A stretch of DNA of 64,000 bases from M3007 sp031425155 (GTDB lineage Bacteria > Bacteroidota > Bacteroidia > Chitinophagales > Saprospiraceae), in the NCBI GenBank assembly GCA_031425155.1, contig JANPIV010000048.1, positions 173,459 to 237,458 on the forward strand, written 5' to 3'. Shown piece after piece: positions 26,215-34,209 of the stretch. How positions within the stretch are numbered: position 1 is the stretch's first letter; every line of letters starts with the position of its first letter. Under the pieces are notes generated by a model. That model searched no databases, was not told where the DNA came from, and saw only the letters and a list, made by a program, of their open reading frames with translations. Both the position numbers and the translations under genes were made by a program.

Positions 26215-26412
26215 ATGTCCGAAGATAAAAACGATCAGCTTCCAAACGAACAGCAACCCGTCGAGCCGAAAAAACCGAAAGTTCCGGCTCCCAAAAAGAA
26301 TACGGTTCCTTCTTTTAATACTAAGAACAACCGTTCCCTGTCTTCCAAATTTGGCAGTTCCAGTGCCAAAGGTACTGCCCACAAGGGCGGGGGGATGAAA
26401 AAAGGGAAGTAA
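26215..26412 (+). CDS. Small basic low-complexity protein
   Basis: 65 residues, no signal peptide. It is rich in Lys, Pro, Ser and Gly (EPKKPKVPAPKKN, GGGMKKGK at the C-terminus) and looks intrinsically disordered, possibly nucleic-acid binding. TATCTTTG at 26158-26165 fits a Bacteroidota -7 box and supports transcription. No family recognised. Moderately sure it is real because it has a promoter-like box and a normal ATG, and no better frame exists on either strand. Confidence 0.5.
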   Translation: MSEDKNDQLPNEQQPVEPKKPKVPAPKKNTVPSFNTKNNRSLSSKFGSSSAKGTAHKGGGMKKGK

Positions 26413-26418
26413 GAAAAC

Positions 26419-26549
26419 GAGGCTGTTTCGTAAGTCGGGTTTAGGAAAATTTAGAATGTTTAGAACCCACACATAACATTAATTATCAACGATGTGTCTT
26501 TTTTCTAAACCATCTAAACCCATCTAAATTACACTTATGAGACAGCCTC
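26419..26549. repeat. MITE-like palindromic element, family P5
   Basis: About 131 bases with terminal inverted repeats GAGGCTGTTTCGTAAGT (26419-26435) and ACTTATGAGACAGCCTC (26533-26549), 15 of 17 matching. Inside are a second inverted pair (ACACAT/ATGTGT) and TAAACC-rich arms. GAGGCTGTCTCATAAGT-type ends resemble ends of transposons found in Bacteroidota. No clear target duplication was seen. The right-end bases ACAGCCTCTAAA recur at 15206-15217. Confidence 0.6.
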
Positions 26550-26559
26550 TAAAATTAAA

Positions 26560-27309
26560 TTACCCCTTCACCAGCGTATATTTCAACTTCCCGATCTTCT
26601 CCACGCCGTCGCCATTTTTCGGCTGAATGGCCTCGTACAATTCCAGCGTGTTATCCTTGAATTTATAGTGATAAAAGGTCTCTTTGCTCTCATCGGCCTT
26701 TTCCCGCACGATCATTTCGTCGAAATCCAATGGGCCGCCCATGAAGTCATAAATGGGCTGGTAAGTTTTATCCGTACCTAAGCCAGTCAGCGTACCATCG
26801 GCCTGAAAAGTAACGGCGGCTTTGGTTTTAGCATCCCTATATTTTCCGGCAAATAATGCTTCCCGCAGCGCAGAATCGGCGTCCGGCACTTTCTTGTAGG
26901 TGTAGGTTTTTTTTGATTTTAATAAAGTCAAAACTATCTCGCCATTAGCGGCCATGGTGAACTCAAACGGTTCACTACCCGGTATTTCCTGACCGATGAA
27001 TTTATTGGTCGCAGCATCAAAACGAATATCCGCATCGTAGCCGCCTTCGTGTACGGTGTAGCCTTTTAGTTTCGTGGGCATCAGTGAAAACCCAAACAAT
27101 GGATAATCGGCAGTTTTACTAGTAGCATACGGTGATTTGGTCTGAGCCACAGCTGTCAAAAAGTCATTCACTAAATAGTTGGCGTTGGAATCAATTTGGG
27201 GCGCGGCTATTGGCTGCTTTTCCTTGGTAAGCGTCTGAGTCGTTGGGTTATTTTGAGTACAAGCCACTGCTATTAGAGTCAATAGCCCGAGTAAGAAAAC
27301 GTTTTTCAT
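26560..27309 (-). CDS. Putative lipoprotein, unknown
   Basis: 249 residues from the ATG at 27309 (MKNVFLLGLLTLIAVACTQ), which opens a lipoprotein signal with lipobox IAVAC. An upstream in-frame start at 27366 would overlap the neighbouring gene and add residues before the signal. The mature protein is a soluble beta-rich domain with repeated short strands (EIVLTLLKSKKTYTYKK, TFYHYKFKDNTLELYEA). No family recognised. It is 37 bases downstream of the deiminase-like gene and probably in the same operon. Confidence 0.7.
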   Translation of the reverse strand: MKNVFLLGLLTLIAVACTQNNPTTQTLTKEKQPIAAPQIDSNANYLVNDFLTAVAQTKSPYATSKTADYPLFGFSLMPTKLKGYTVHEGGYDADIRFDAATNKFIGQEIPGSEPFEFTMAANGEIVLTLLKSKKTYTYKKVPDADSALREALFAGKYRDAKTKAAVTFQADGTLTGLGTDKTYQPIYDFMGGPLDFDEMIVREKADESKETFYHYKFKDNTLELYEAIQPKNGDGVEKIGKLKYTLVKG

Positions 27310-27346
27310 CGTTGAATGTAAAGTGAAATGGTTAGTGTTTGCAATT

Positions 27347-28651
27347 TTACTTGGTTTGCGGCTCATTCATCGTAATACAATGAATGCCACCGCCACCAAA
27401 ATTGACCGCCAGCGCATCTATGGGAATAATCACTTTATTCGGAAAAGCCGATTGCAGGATGGCCTTTACAGCCTCTTCGCGCTCCTGAATTTTTGTATCC
27501 ATGCCCGCTTTCCAGTAGGTGGGCATGAGTACACAATTATTAGCAATCAGAAAATTCATATAACTGGCGGCGGCGATCACTTGTACGGGTTGCCCGACTG
27601 GAAACTGAGAACCATCCGCATAGTCGAGCGTACTGATGAAGTCGTAAATCCCGTCGCCGGGCTCCATCGTGCTGATAATGGGGTAGGGCAGCGGGACGCG
27701 CACGATGCGAAATGGCCGGCCATTCTGATCCGTGGCGGCTTTCAATCTTCGATAATTTTCTTCGAGACGGCGGACGTTTTCCTGTTCGAGCGGATCATCG
27801 CTGGTACTATCGGCCTGGGCCAGCAGCAGCAGATCGGCGGAAGCAAAACGCACGTATTCATCCGCGTGGCCATTGGTAGTCACGACGTTATAAACTGGTT
27901 GACCGGATTTGTCCTGGAAAGGGCCAGCGAAAGTATGGTCATCTTCGCGCAGCCCCTGGGCCATCCAGATGACTTTTTTGGTGCCCAACATACGCTTGAA
28001 CTCCGCTTCGATCTGGGTAAGGCTCCATTGCGGATTGCGATTTTTTTCCACGGATTCGGTCAGCAACAGGACGCCTTGGCCGTTCCCCTCGTGGTCACCG
28101 CCCTCCGTAATCATCTCGGAAGAACGCACAGGCACATTCAGTAGCGCAGCGACTTTTTCGTCCAGTTTTTCATCCAGTGCGGCAACTGGATCGCCAGGCG
28201 GTGCGTAACCCCAGGCATTGAAATTAAAATCGGTGACGTTCAGTTTTCCCCGTTCGTCCAGCACGAAAGAGGGACCCATATCACGCGCCCAAAATTCCCA
28301 GTACGGTAAGTTATATACGGATAATTGCCCGCTTTGCAGGGCCACAGTCGGCAGCAATGGTTTTACTCTTTGCAGGACCGAGTCATTTGGTACTATTAGT
28401 TTTACTTTCACATAAGGCAACAATGCCTGTACTATATCTATGGTTGCCTGTTCGTTGGAATAGCCCTGTTTATGTACATAATTGGACCACATCAACCACA
28501 CGGCTTCGGTCGGCTCGAATTCTGCCGGGCGACGTACGGTCATTGCTTCGCCTATGGCGCTCGAACGGCAATTGGCAAACAGTAAAAATGAAATAGCAAA
28601 AATCGAAAGGGATAGAAATGGAAATGATCGGGAAAGTGTGGATAATCTCAT
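27347..28651 (-). CDS. Agmatine/peptidylarginine deiminase family lipoprotein
   Basis: 434 residues. The N-terminus is a lipoprotein signal (SFLLFANC). The rest is a pentein-fold guanidine hydrolase of the PAD_porph/agmatine deiminase family: WARDMGPSF (about residue 120), ITEGGDHEGNGQG (about 183), NGHADEYVRF (about 265) and the catalytic Cys about 425 in GGGGIHCITMNEP. It should hydrolyse a guanidino group (agmatine, arginine or peptidyl-arginine) to a ureido group and ammonia. The lipoprotein signal places it outside the cytoplasm, unusual for an agmatine deiminase and closer to the exported Porphyromonas peptidylarginine deiminase. Substrate unknown. Confidence 0.85.
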   Translation of the reverse strand: MRLSTLSRSFPFLSLSIFAISFLLFANCRSSAIGEAMTVRRPAEFEPTEAVWLMWSNYVHKQGYSNEQATIDIVQALLPYVKVKLIVPNDSVLQRVKPLLPTVALQSGQLSVYNLPYWEFWARDMGPSFVLDERGKLNVTDFNFNAWGYAPPGDPVAALDEKLDEKVAALLNVPVRSSEMITEGGDHEGNGQGVLLLTESVEKNRNPQWSLTQIEAEFKRMLGTKKVIWMAQGLREDDHTFAGPFQDKSGQPVYNVVTTNGHADEYVRFASADLLLLAQADSTSDDPLEQENVRRLEENYRRLKAATDQNGRPFRIVRVPLPYPIISTMEPGDGIYDFISTLDYADGSQFPVGQPVQVIAAASYMNFLIANNCVLMPTYWKAGMDTKIQEREEAVKAILQSAFPNKVIIPIDALAVNFGGGGIHCITMNEPQTK

Positions 28652-28692
28652 TACATGAAAGTTTTTAAATTAAGCCAAAAATGTAGATACTA

Positions 28693-29850
28693 TTAAAAAT
28701 CCTGTCCTGCACCGCCGCCACCAAACTGCCCGCCGCCAAACGATTCGGGCCGCACCGCAGTAGTCGGAACTGCCTGACTGGCAATGGTTTGTTCCACTAA
28801 TTGTTGTTCTATTTCTTGTATCAGCGACTTTTTTGCACCGGCGGCATACGTATAAGTGCCTTCGTGTGTGCGCAGATAACGAATAGAAAAATAAGCGAGC
28901 GCAAATAGAAATGCTCCGGCCAAAGTAGCCGCCCAGGCCAAGGGTAGTACGTGGAAATAATAACGGAAAGTAAACACCATCGCGGCCACGCAAGCCAGTC
29001 CAATATCTAATAGCAGGCGATCTTTCTGGCGTAAACCGAAGGTAATATAAAGCAGGGGCACTAAATAAGTAAACGACCAGAAAAACCAACTGAGCGGTAC
29101 CTGTTCCAGTTGAAAAAACTCTGCGCCTGCTTGTTGCACTACCCAGAAGTTACCACTGGCATAAAAAGTAATCAGGGTCAATGTTTCTATGACGGCGAAT
29201 ACACCGTACCAATGTCTTTGGGACTCATTCTGTTGTCCGCGTCGTGCAAACCAGTAAGCCCCTGCTGAAAATAGCATCCCGGAGAAGGGCATTAAGAAAA
29301 GTGCCAGTCCGGGTATTTCTTTAACCGTTAGAAATACAATTAATAACGCGCAGCCAAAAGCCGCCGCAGCCAGCAGACGATCCAGATAACGAATGCTACC
29401 CGCAACTAAAAAAGGCAATGCTACCAGACAATAAGCCAGTGGAGCGGTCTCGCTGGGCATTAGTATAAATATGGCCGTCATCAGAGCACCTACGCCATAG
29501 TACAGCAGTATATCATCAATGCCGCTGCAATATTGCCGTGCTGATTGGATGGCCCATTTTTCCAGAAAAACAATACACACGATGCCCCAGAACAGACTAA
29601 AAAGAGCAAATCCTATTTCGCTCTCCAGACCAGCAAGCAAAGCCAATAGCCCCATCGCCGAGGATAGTAAAATAGAGCCAAAAATAGCCAGTCCAATACG
29701 CACAAATACATTGGGCGTATAGAAATTGATTGGATAGGCCGCTTCTATGGCCTGCCATTGACTAGCGGATAATAGTCCTTTATCATGCCATTCCTGGGCT
29801 GCCTCTTTGGTCAGCAGGGCATCCAGTGCAGTCGTAGAATAGGCGATCAT
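28693..29850 (-). CDS. Polytopic membrane protein, DUF4401-like
   Basis: 385 residues with about ten hydrophobic segments from residue 50 to 330, a soluble N-terminus of 50 residues (ALLTKEAAQEWHDKGLLS) and a soluble C-terminus ending in a Gly-rich tail (GGGQFGGGGAGQDF). The pattern fits the DUF4401/GDYXXLXY family that occurs paired with DUF2157 proteins. Its start codon overlaps the stop of the DUF2157-like gene by four bases (ATGA), so the two are translationally coupled and probably form one complex. Function unknown. Confidence 0.65.
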   Translation of the reverse strand: MIAYSTTALDALLTKEAAQEWHDKGLLSASQWQAIEAAYPINFYTPNVFVRIGLAIFGSILLSSAMGLLALLAGLESEIGFALFSLFWGIVCIVFLEKWAIQSARQYCSGIDDILLYYGVGALMTAIFILMPSETAPLAYCLVALPFLVAGSIRYLDRLLAAAAFGCALLIVFLTVKEIPGLALFLMPFSGMLFSAGAYWFARRGQQNESQRHWYGVFAVIETLTLITFYASGNFWVVQQAGAEFFQLEQVPLSWFFWSFTYLVPLLYITFGLRQKDRLLLDIGLACVAAMVFTFRYYFHVLPLAWAATLAGAFLFALAYFSIRYLRTHEGTYTYAAGAKKSLIQEIEQQLVEQTIASQAVPTTAVRPESFGGGQFGGGGAGQDF

Positions 29851-30812
29851 GGTGTTTCAGTTTTTAAAAATTGCTTGTAATTGCGTAGAAATACAATAAT
29901 CATTATACAGGAAAGGATAAAATACAAAAAATAAAGAGTCGCGTCCAGTTCGGGCAATATGTGGAAGGTCATGTAAGTCAAACCAATATATCCATATAAC
30001 ACGGCTAATAGCAGAAAATAAAACGAGTCATTTTTGCGGGCGTACCAAATACAAAAACCGACCGCTAACACCAGTAAAGGAAAATAAATAACCGGCACAT
30101 CCAGCATCATCATACCCGCGAGGCAGGCGACCATCAGAATATGCACCCCGAAATTCAGATAAGTCAGCGAAAAGTGCTTTTTTATATTAAATCGTTCGCC
30201 AACAAAAGTAATAGCCATCAGTAGCGCACCTAGAAAAATACCCGTATTGACGATGGTACTACTGTTAAAATCATTTTTTATTAGTAACTCATTAGTCGTC
30301 ACCGTCACACCCAGCCACGAAGCCAGGGCGGTAATGGCCATCGTCAATACCCCGCGATTGTCGAAACGATAAGCCACTATAAAAAACAGCACCATCGGAA
30401 TTAAAGTCGCCAGACCATAACGCGTTCCAAAAATCTGGTATTGATACTGCCAGTAACCTTCCATCAGTAGAAAAGTCAGGCAACCCAATAGTAAAATATA
30501 GTCATAATACGGCGTCGGACTTCCCACTTCTCCCAGGGAGAAAGGTCGCCGGTGCCGGATCGCATACCAGAAACAGCCTGCGCTAATCGCACCGATCAAC
30601 GCAATAATAGCCGCATGACCAATAGTATCTATGTTTTCATAGATGATAAAACCCAGTCCCGCGTTGAGCAGTACCACGCCGAGATACAGCAGGGTTTTTA
30701 GTTCCCAGTGTAATGAAAACGGCTGGCGGTCGCTGAAAAACGCAATTTTTTCCGCATCTTCGGGGGCGATCAGCCCTTTTTGCACTAAATCGCCGAGGAT
30801 TGTTTCCTGCAT
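29847..30812 (-). CDS. DUF2157-like polytopic membrane protein
   Basis: 321 residues. A soluble N-terminal segment (ILGDLVQKGLIAPEDAEKIAFF) is followed by about ten membrane helices. DUF2157 proteins are predicted membrane proteins of unknown function, sometimes linked to envelope stress. It is first gene of a two-gene unit with the 385-residue membrane protein (four-base overlap). Divergent from proB. Confidence 0.7.
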   Translation of the reverse strand: MQETILGDLVQKGLIAPEDAEKIAFFSDRQPFSLHWELKTLLYLGVVLLNAGLGFIIYENIDTIGHAAIIALIGAISAGCFWYAIRHRRPFSLGEVGSPTPYYDYILLLGCLTFLLMEGYWQYQYQIFGTRYGLATLIPMVLFFIVAYRFDNRGVLTMAITALASWLGVTVTTNELLIKNDFNSSTIVNTGIFLGALLMAITFVGERFNIKKHFSLTYLNFGVHILMVACLAGMMMLDVPVIYFPLLVLAVGFCIWYARKNDSFYFLLLAVLYGYIGLTYMTFHILPELDATLYFLYFILSCIMIIVFLRNYKQFLKTETP

Positions 30813-31080
30813 TTATGCATTTTTTTGCCGCTCAAGGTAGTGCGATAATTGTTTTATTTAGCCTGGTTCCACAGTTCACACAGGAAGTTTCAGGGTTTGA
30901 ATGGTCAACATTGGCCATACGAAAGATTTTTTGCGGAAAGATAAGTAGTAAAATGGAAATCCTTTTCTGTCTGAATAACACGATTTGGTGCCGCCTCGCG
31001 CTACCTTTGCCCGCTTTACCCGCCATAGCCTTTTTCAGGCGAAGAAGGCAAGGCGAAGGCGGGTGCTCAACATTTCTACT

Positions 31081-32118
31081 GTGGCAAAGCCCATTTTAGT
31101 CATCAAATTCGGCACCGGCTCCATTACTCTGCCCGACGGAGAGCCGGAGGAAGCCGTCATTCGGGAGATCGCCCGGCAAGTGGCTTCGCTCCAAAATCAA
31201 TACCGTATTGTGCTGGTCTCCTCGGGTGCCGTGGGAGCGGGCAAACGCCGTTTCCGCGACTACCGGGGCACCCTGACCGAACGCAAAGCCGCCGCTGCCG
31301 TCGGCAATCCGCTGCTGCTGCAACTCTACGCGCGACATTTCGAGCCGTTCGGCATTACCATCGCCCAAAGCCTCTGCGAACGCCACCATTTCGCCCACCG
31401 GCGGCAGTTTTTGCAATTGAAAGAAACCTACGACACGCTCTGGGAAAACGGCATTATTCCCATCGCCAACGAGAACGACGTAGTGAGTAATCTGGAACTA
31501 AAATTCTCGGATAATGACGAACTGGCCACCCTTATCGCCACCGGTTTCGGGGCCACCGACCTGCTCATCAGCACTTCCGTGGGCGGATTGCTCGACCGCA
31601 GCGGCCAAATTATTCCGCAGGTACAGACCATTGACGAAAGCATATTGGGTCTGGTCAGCAGTGAAAAATCGGCCCTCGGCCTGGGCGGTATGCTCTCCAA
31701 ACTCACCTACACCCGCCTGGCCACGCGCATGGGTATTCGCACCGTTTTCTTCGATGTACGCACCCCCGATGGCATTCTACGGGCCTTACGCGCCGAAGTG
31801 GGCACCGCCTTTCAGCCGCAAGCCTTGAGTACCCTTAATGCCCGCCGCAAATGGCTCGGTAGCGGCAGCCTGATCGTCGGGCGGCTCACCCTCGATCCCG
31901 GCGCGGCGCGGGCCATCCAAAACCGCAAAAGCCTGCTCGCCGTGGGGGTGCGCAAAGTGAAGGGCGAATTTGAAAAAGGCGAAGTCATCGAACTGGCTGA
32001 CCATCAGGCAAATGTGCTCGCTCTCGCCCGCGTAAAACATAGCGCGGCTATTATCCGGGAAAATCTGCTGGCGCAAAATTTTGAAGTGGCGCATACGGAT
32101 GAAATCGTGTTAATCTGA
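31081..32118 (+). CDS. proB: Glutamate 5-kinase with PUA domain
   Basis: 345 residues from the GTG at 31081 (V-A-K-P-I-L-V-I-K-F-G-T-G-S), the standard position for the family; the frame is open from 30985 but that stretch is arginine-rich and unlike any ProB. Amino-acid-kinase fold motifs: VIKFGTGS, VLVSSGAVGAG (about residue 42), PIANENDVVS and FSDNDELA (about 130-150), GGMLSKL (about 200). The last 90 residues are a PUA domain. It phosphorylates glutamate in the first step of proline synthesis. TACCTTTG at 31002-31009 could be its -7 box. The partner proA lies 640 bases downstream, with a toxin-antitoxin pair between. Confidence 0.92.
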   Translation: MAKPILVIKFGTGSITLPDGEPEEAVIREIARQVASLQNQYRIVLVSSGAVGAGKRRFRDYRGTLTERKAAAAVGNPLLLQLYARHFEPFGITIAQSLCERHHFAHRRQFLQLKETYDTLWENGIIPIANENDVVSNLELKFSDNDELATLIATGFGATDLLISTSVGGLLDRSGQIIPQVQTIDESILGLVSSEKSALGLGGMLSKLTYTRLATRMGIRTVFFDVRTPDGILRALRAEVGTAFQPQALSTLNARRKWLGSGSLIVGRLTLDPGAARAIQNRKSLLAVGVRKVKGEFEKGEVIELADHQANVLALARVKHSAAIIRENLLAQNFEVAHTDEIVLI

Positions 32119-32181
32119 CGGAAGGTGGCAAATTAAAAGCCTATCTTTGTGGGGCAATTAACGTTTTTAAATTTTTTTGCT

Positions 32182-32412
32182 ATGAAACTTTTGCTGGAAG
32201 TAAAAGAAGAAAAATTAGAATTTTTATTAGAATTGTTGCGTCACTTGCCTTTTGTGAAAGCTCAATCGCTTTCTCCGCAAAAAGCAGAATTATTGGAAGA
32301 TTTAAAGTCTGCCGTAGAATACGTCAACCTGGCCAAACAAGGTAAATTCAAACCCAAACCCCTCCAACAATTGCTGGATGAAATACAACATTCTCACCAT
32401 ACCGCCCTTTGA
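32182..32412 (+). CDS. Antitoxin of a RelE/ParE-type pair
   Basis: 76 residues from the ATG at 32182 (MKLLLEVKEEKLEFLLELL); the frame is open from 32149. Small, acidic in its first half, helical, with a basic Pro-rich tail (FKPKPLQQLLDEIQHS) of the kind that wraps a RelE-type toxin. It resembles short Bacteroidota antitoxins encoded before RelE-like genes. It overlaps the toxin gene by 35 bases, typical of such modules. TATCTTTG at 32142-32149 may be its -7 box. Function inferred mostly from context. Confidence 0.7.
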   Translation: MKLLLEVKEEKLEFLLELLRHLPFVKAQSLSPQKAELLEDLKSAVEYVNLAKQGKFKPKPLQQLLDEIQHSHHTAL

Positions 32413-32707
32413 TCGCCAGCTGAAAAGGTTATTCAAAAAATATCCCTCCCTGTTAACAGATTTGGCTACTCTGGCTGAAAAACTGGCGGAAGAGCCAGTT
32501 ACAGGTATTCCTCTTGGCAATAATTGCTTTAAAATTCGTTTGGCAATCGCATCCAAACGACGTGGTAAATCGGGCGGTGCGCGTATCATCACTCATGTCT
32601 ATGTTGCGCAGTCTGCCGTGTATTTATTATCCATTTATGACAAATCGGAGCAAGCCGACTTAAAAGATAAAGAACTGGAAGACTTGCTCGCTTATATTGA
32701 TGCATAG
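32378..32707 (+). CDS. RelE/ParE-superfamily toxin
   Basis: 109 residues. It opens with YNILTIPPFDRQLKRLFKKYPSL, the standard RelE/HigB first strand and helix, then GNNCFKIRLAIASKRRGKSGGARIITHVYV (basic active-site strands) and VYLLSIYDKSEQADLKDKELEDLL. It should be a ribosome-dependent mRNA endonuclease held off by the antitoxin encoded just before. The pair sits between proB and proA in the same orientation. All expected motifs are present and the frame is intact. Confidence 0.85.
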   Translation: MKYNILTIPPFDRQLKRLFKKYPSLLTDLATLAEKLAEEPVTGIPLGNNCFKIRLAIASKRRGKSGGARIITHVYVAQSAVYLLSIYDKSEQADLKDKELEDLLAYIDA

Positions 32708-32757
32708 AGGTTGGTGTAATCCCTTTCTGCTTTATTCGCTATTTATTTTCTTTCCTC

Positions 32758-34008
32758 ATGCAAAGTATCCTGCCTTTACTAGAACAAACCCACCTCGCCT
32801 CCTCCGCCGTCCGTGCCCTCACCGATGCCCAGAAACAAGCATTACTCCTGCGCATAGCCGATTTAGTGCTTGAAAATCAGGCGAATATCCTGCGGGAAAA
32901 CCAAAAAGATGCCGAGCGAATGGCCAGCGATGACCCGAAAAAAGACCGCCTTCTGCTCAACGAAAAGCGGCTGATTGACCTCGCCCAAAGCATCCGCGAC
33001 GTGGCGGCTTTGCCCGACCCATCCGGCGAAATACTGCTGGAACGCACCCTGCCCAACGGCATCCGTCTGCGTAAAATCGCGGTGCCGCTGGGCGTAGTGG
33101 GCATCATCTACGAATCCCGCCCCAACGTGACGCTCGACGTGAGTGCGCTCTGTCTGCGCTCCGGCAATGCCGTGGCCCTGCGTGGCGGCTCCGAGGCGAT
33201 CCTCAGTAATCAGGCTTTGGTCGCCGTCATCCATCAGGCCTTGAACGAATGCGCCATTCCCCGCGCCGCCGTCACGCTGCTGCCCACCGACCGCGCCCTG
33301 ATGCACGAACTGCTCACCGCCACGCGCTACGTGGACATAATCATTCCGCGCGGCTCGGATGCGCTCATCCAGTTTGTGCGCAAAAATGCCACCGTGCCGA
33401 CCATTGAAACCGGCGCCGGCGTTTGCCATACCTATGTCCATCGGGATGCCGATCTGGACAAGGCGCAGGCCATCGTAGTCAATGCCAAAGTGTCGCGCCC
33501 ATCGGTGTGTAATGCACTGGATACGATACTGGTAGATCAGGCAGTGGCCGAACGGTTTTTGCCGATGTTGCAAGCCGATTTTGATAAATGGCAGGTCGAA
33601 GTGTTTGCGGATGAAATTGCTTTTCCAATTTTGCAAAAAGCAGGTTTTGATCGTCTGCAAATGGCGCAGGCCGAGGACTTTGGGCGAGAGTTTCTGGACT
33701 ATAAATGTTCTATAAAAGTAGTAGAAAATCTGGATGCCGCACTGGAACACATTCGTCTGTATTCTTCGCGCCATTCGGAGGCGATTATCTCGGAAGATGC
33801 AGCCGTTTGCCAGCAATTTATCGAACGCGTGGATGCTGCCGTGGTGTATGCCAATGCTTCCACCCGTTTCACCGATGGCGGCGAATTTGGCCTGGGTGCG
33901 GAAATCGGCATTTCTACCCAAAAATTACATGCACGTGGGCCTTTTGCATTAGAAAAACTAGTCACGGAGAAGTGGATCGCGGTAGGGGATGGGCAGGTGC
34001 GGTGGTAA
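32758..34008 (+). CDS. proA: Glutamate-5-semialdehyde dehydrogenase
   Basis: 416 residues, the normal length. Aldehyde-dehydrogenase fold with PLGVVGIIYESRPNVT (about 115), LRGGSEA and the catalytic C251 in RPSVCNALDTILV; also IIPRGSDALIQFV. It reduces gamma-glutamyl phosphate, the product of ProB, to glutamate semialdehyde with NADPH in proline synthesis. It starts 50 bases after the toxin gene, so it may be transcribed through the toxin-antitoxin pair from proB. Confidence 0.95.
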   Translation: MQSILPLLEQTHLASSAVRALTDAQKQALLLRIADLVLENQANILRENQKDAERMASDDPKKDRLLLNEKRLIDLAQSIRDVAALPDPSGEILLERTLPNGIRLRKIAVPLGVVGIIYESRPNVTLDVSALCLRSGNAVALRGGSEAILSNQALVAVIHQALNECAIPRAAVTLLPTDRALMHELLTATRYVDIIIPRGSDALIQFVRKNATVPTIETGAGVCHTYVHRDADLDKAQAIVVNAKVSRPSVCNALDTILVDQAVAERFLPMLQADFDKWQVEVFADEIAFPILQKAGFDRLQMAQAEDFGREFLDYKCSIKVVENLDAALEHIRLYSSRHSEAIISEDAAVCQQFIERVDAAVVYANASTRFTDGGEFGLGAEIGISTQKLHARGPFALEKLVTEKWIAVGDGQVRW

Positions 34009-34016
34009 AGAATATA

Positions 34017-34104
34017 GAGGATACGAGTATTTGAGGATTCGATCAAAGCACGTGATAATCATGTAATTGATCAAATACTCAAATACTCAAATCTTCAAAT
34101 ACTC
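34017..34104. repeat. Palindromic repeat family P4, copy 2
   Basis: Left arm 34017-34046 and right arm 34067-34096 are imperfect inverted repeats (about 30 bases each) around a loop with GATAATCATG. The right side also reads as tandem AAATACTC units (period 8). It starts nine bases after the proA stop. Confidence 0.8.
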
Positions 34105-34209
34105 AGTACTAAATACTTTTGTTAGGCCAACATTTCCCTCTCCTCCCACGTTCGTATTTTTTACGAGTTGCACAACCTTCGACTACCAATTTCAAAAGCG
34201 TACTTTTTC

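Noticed and set aside
30985..31080. Upstream start for ProB
   Set aside because: Arg-rich residues unlike any ProB; the GTG at 31081 matches the family start and leaves room for the promoter at 31002.
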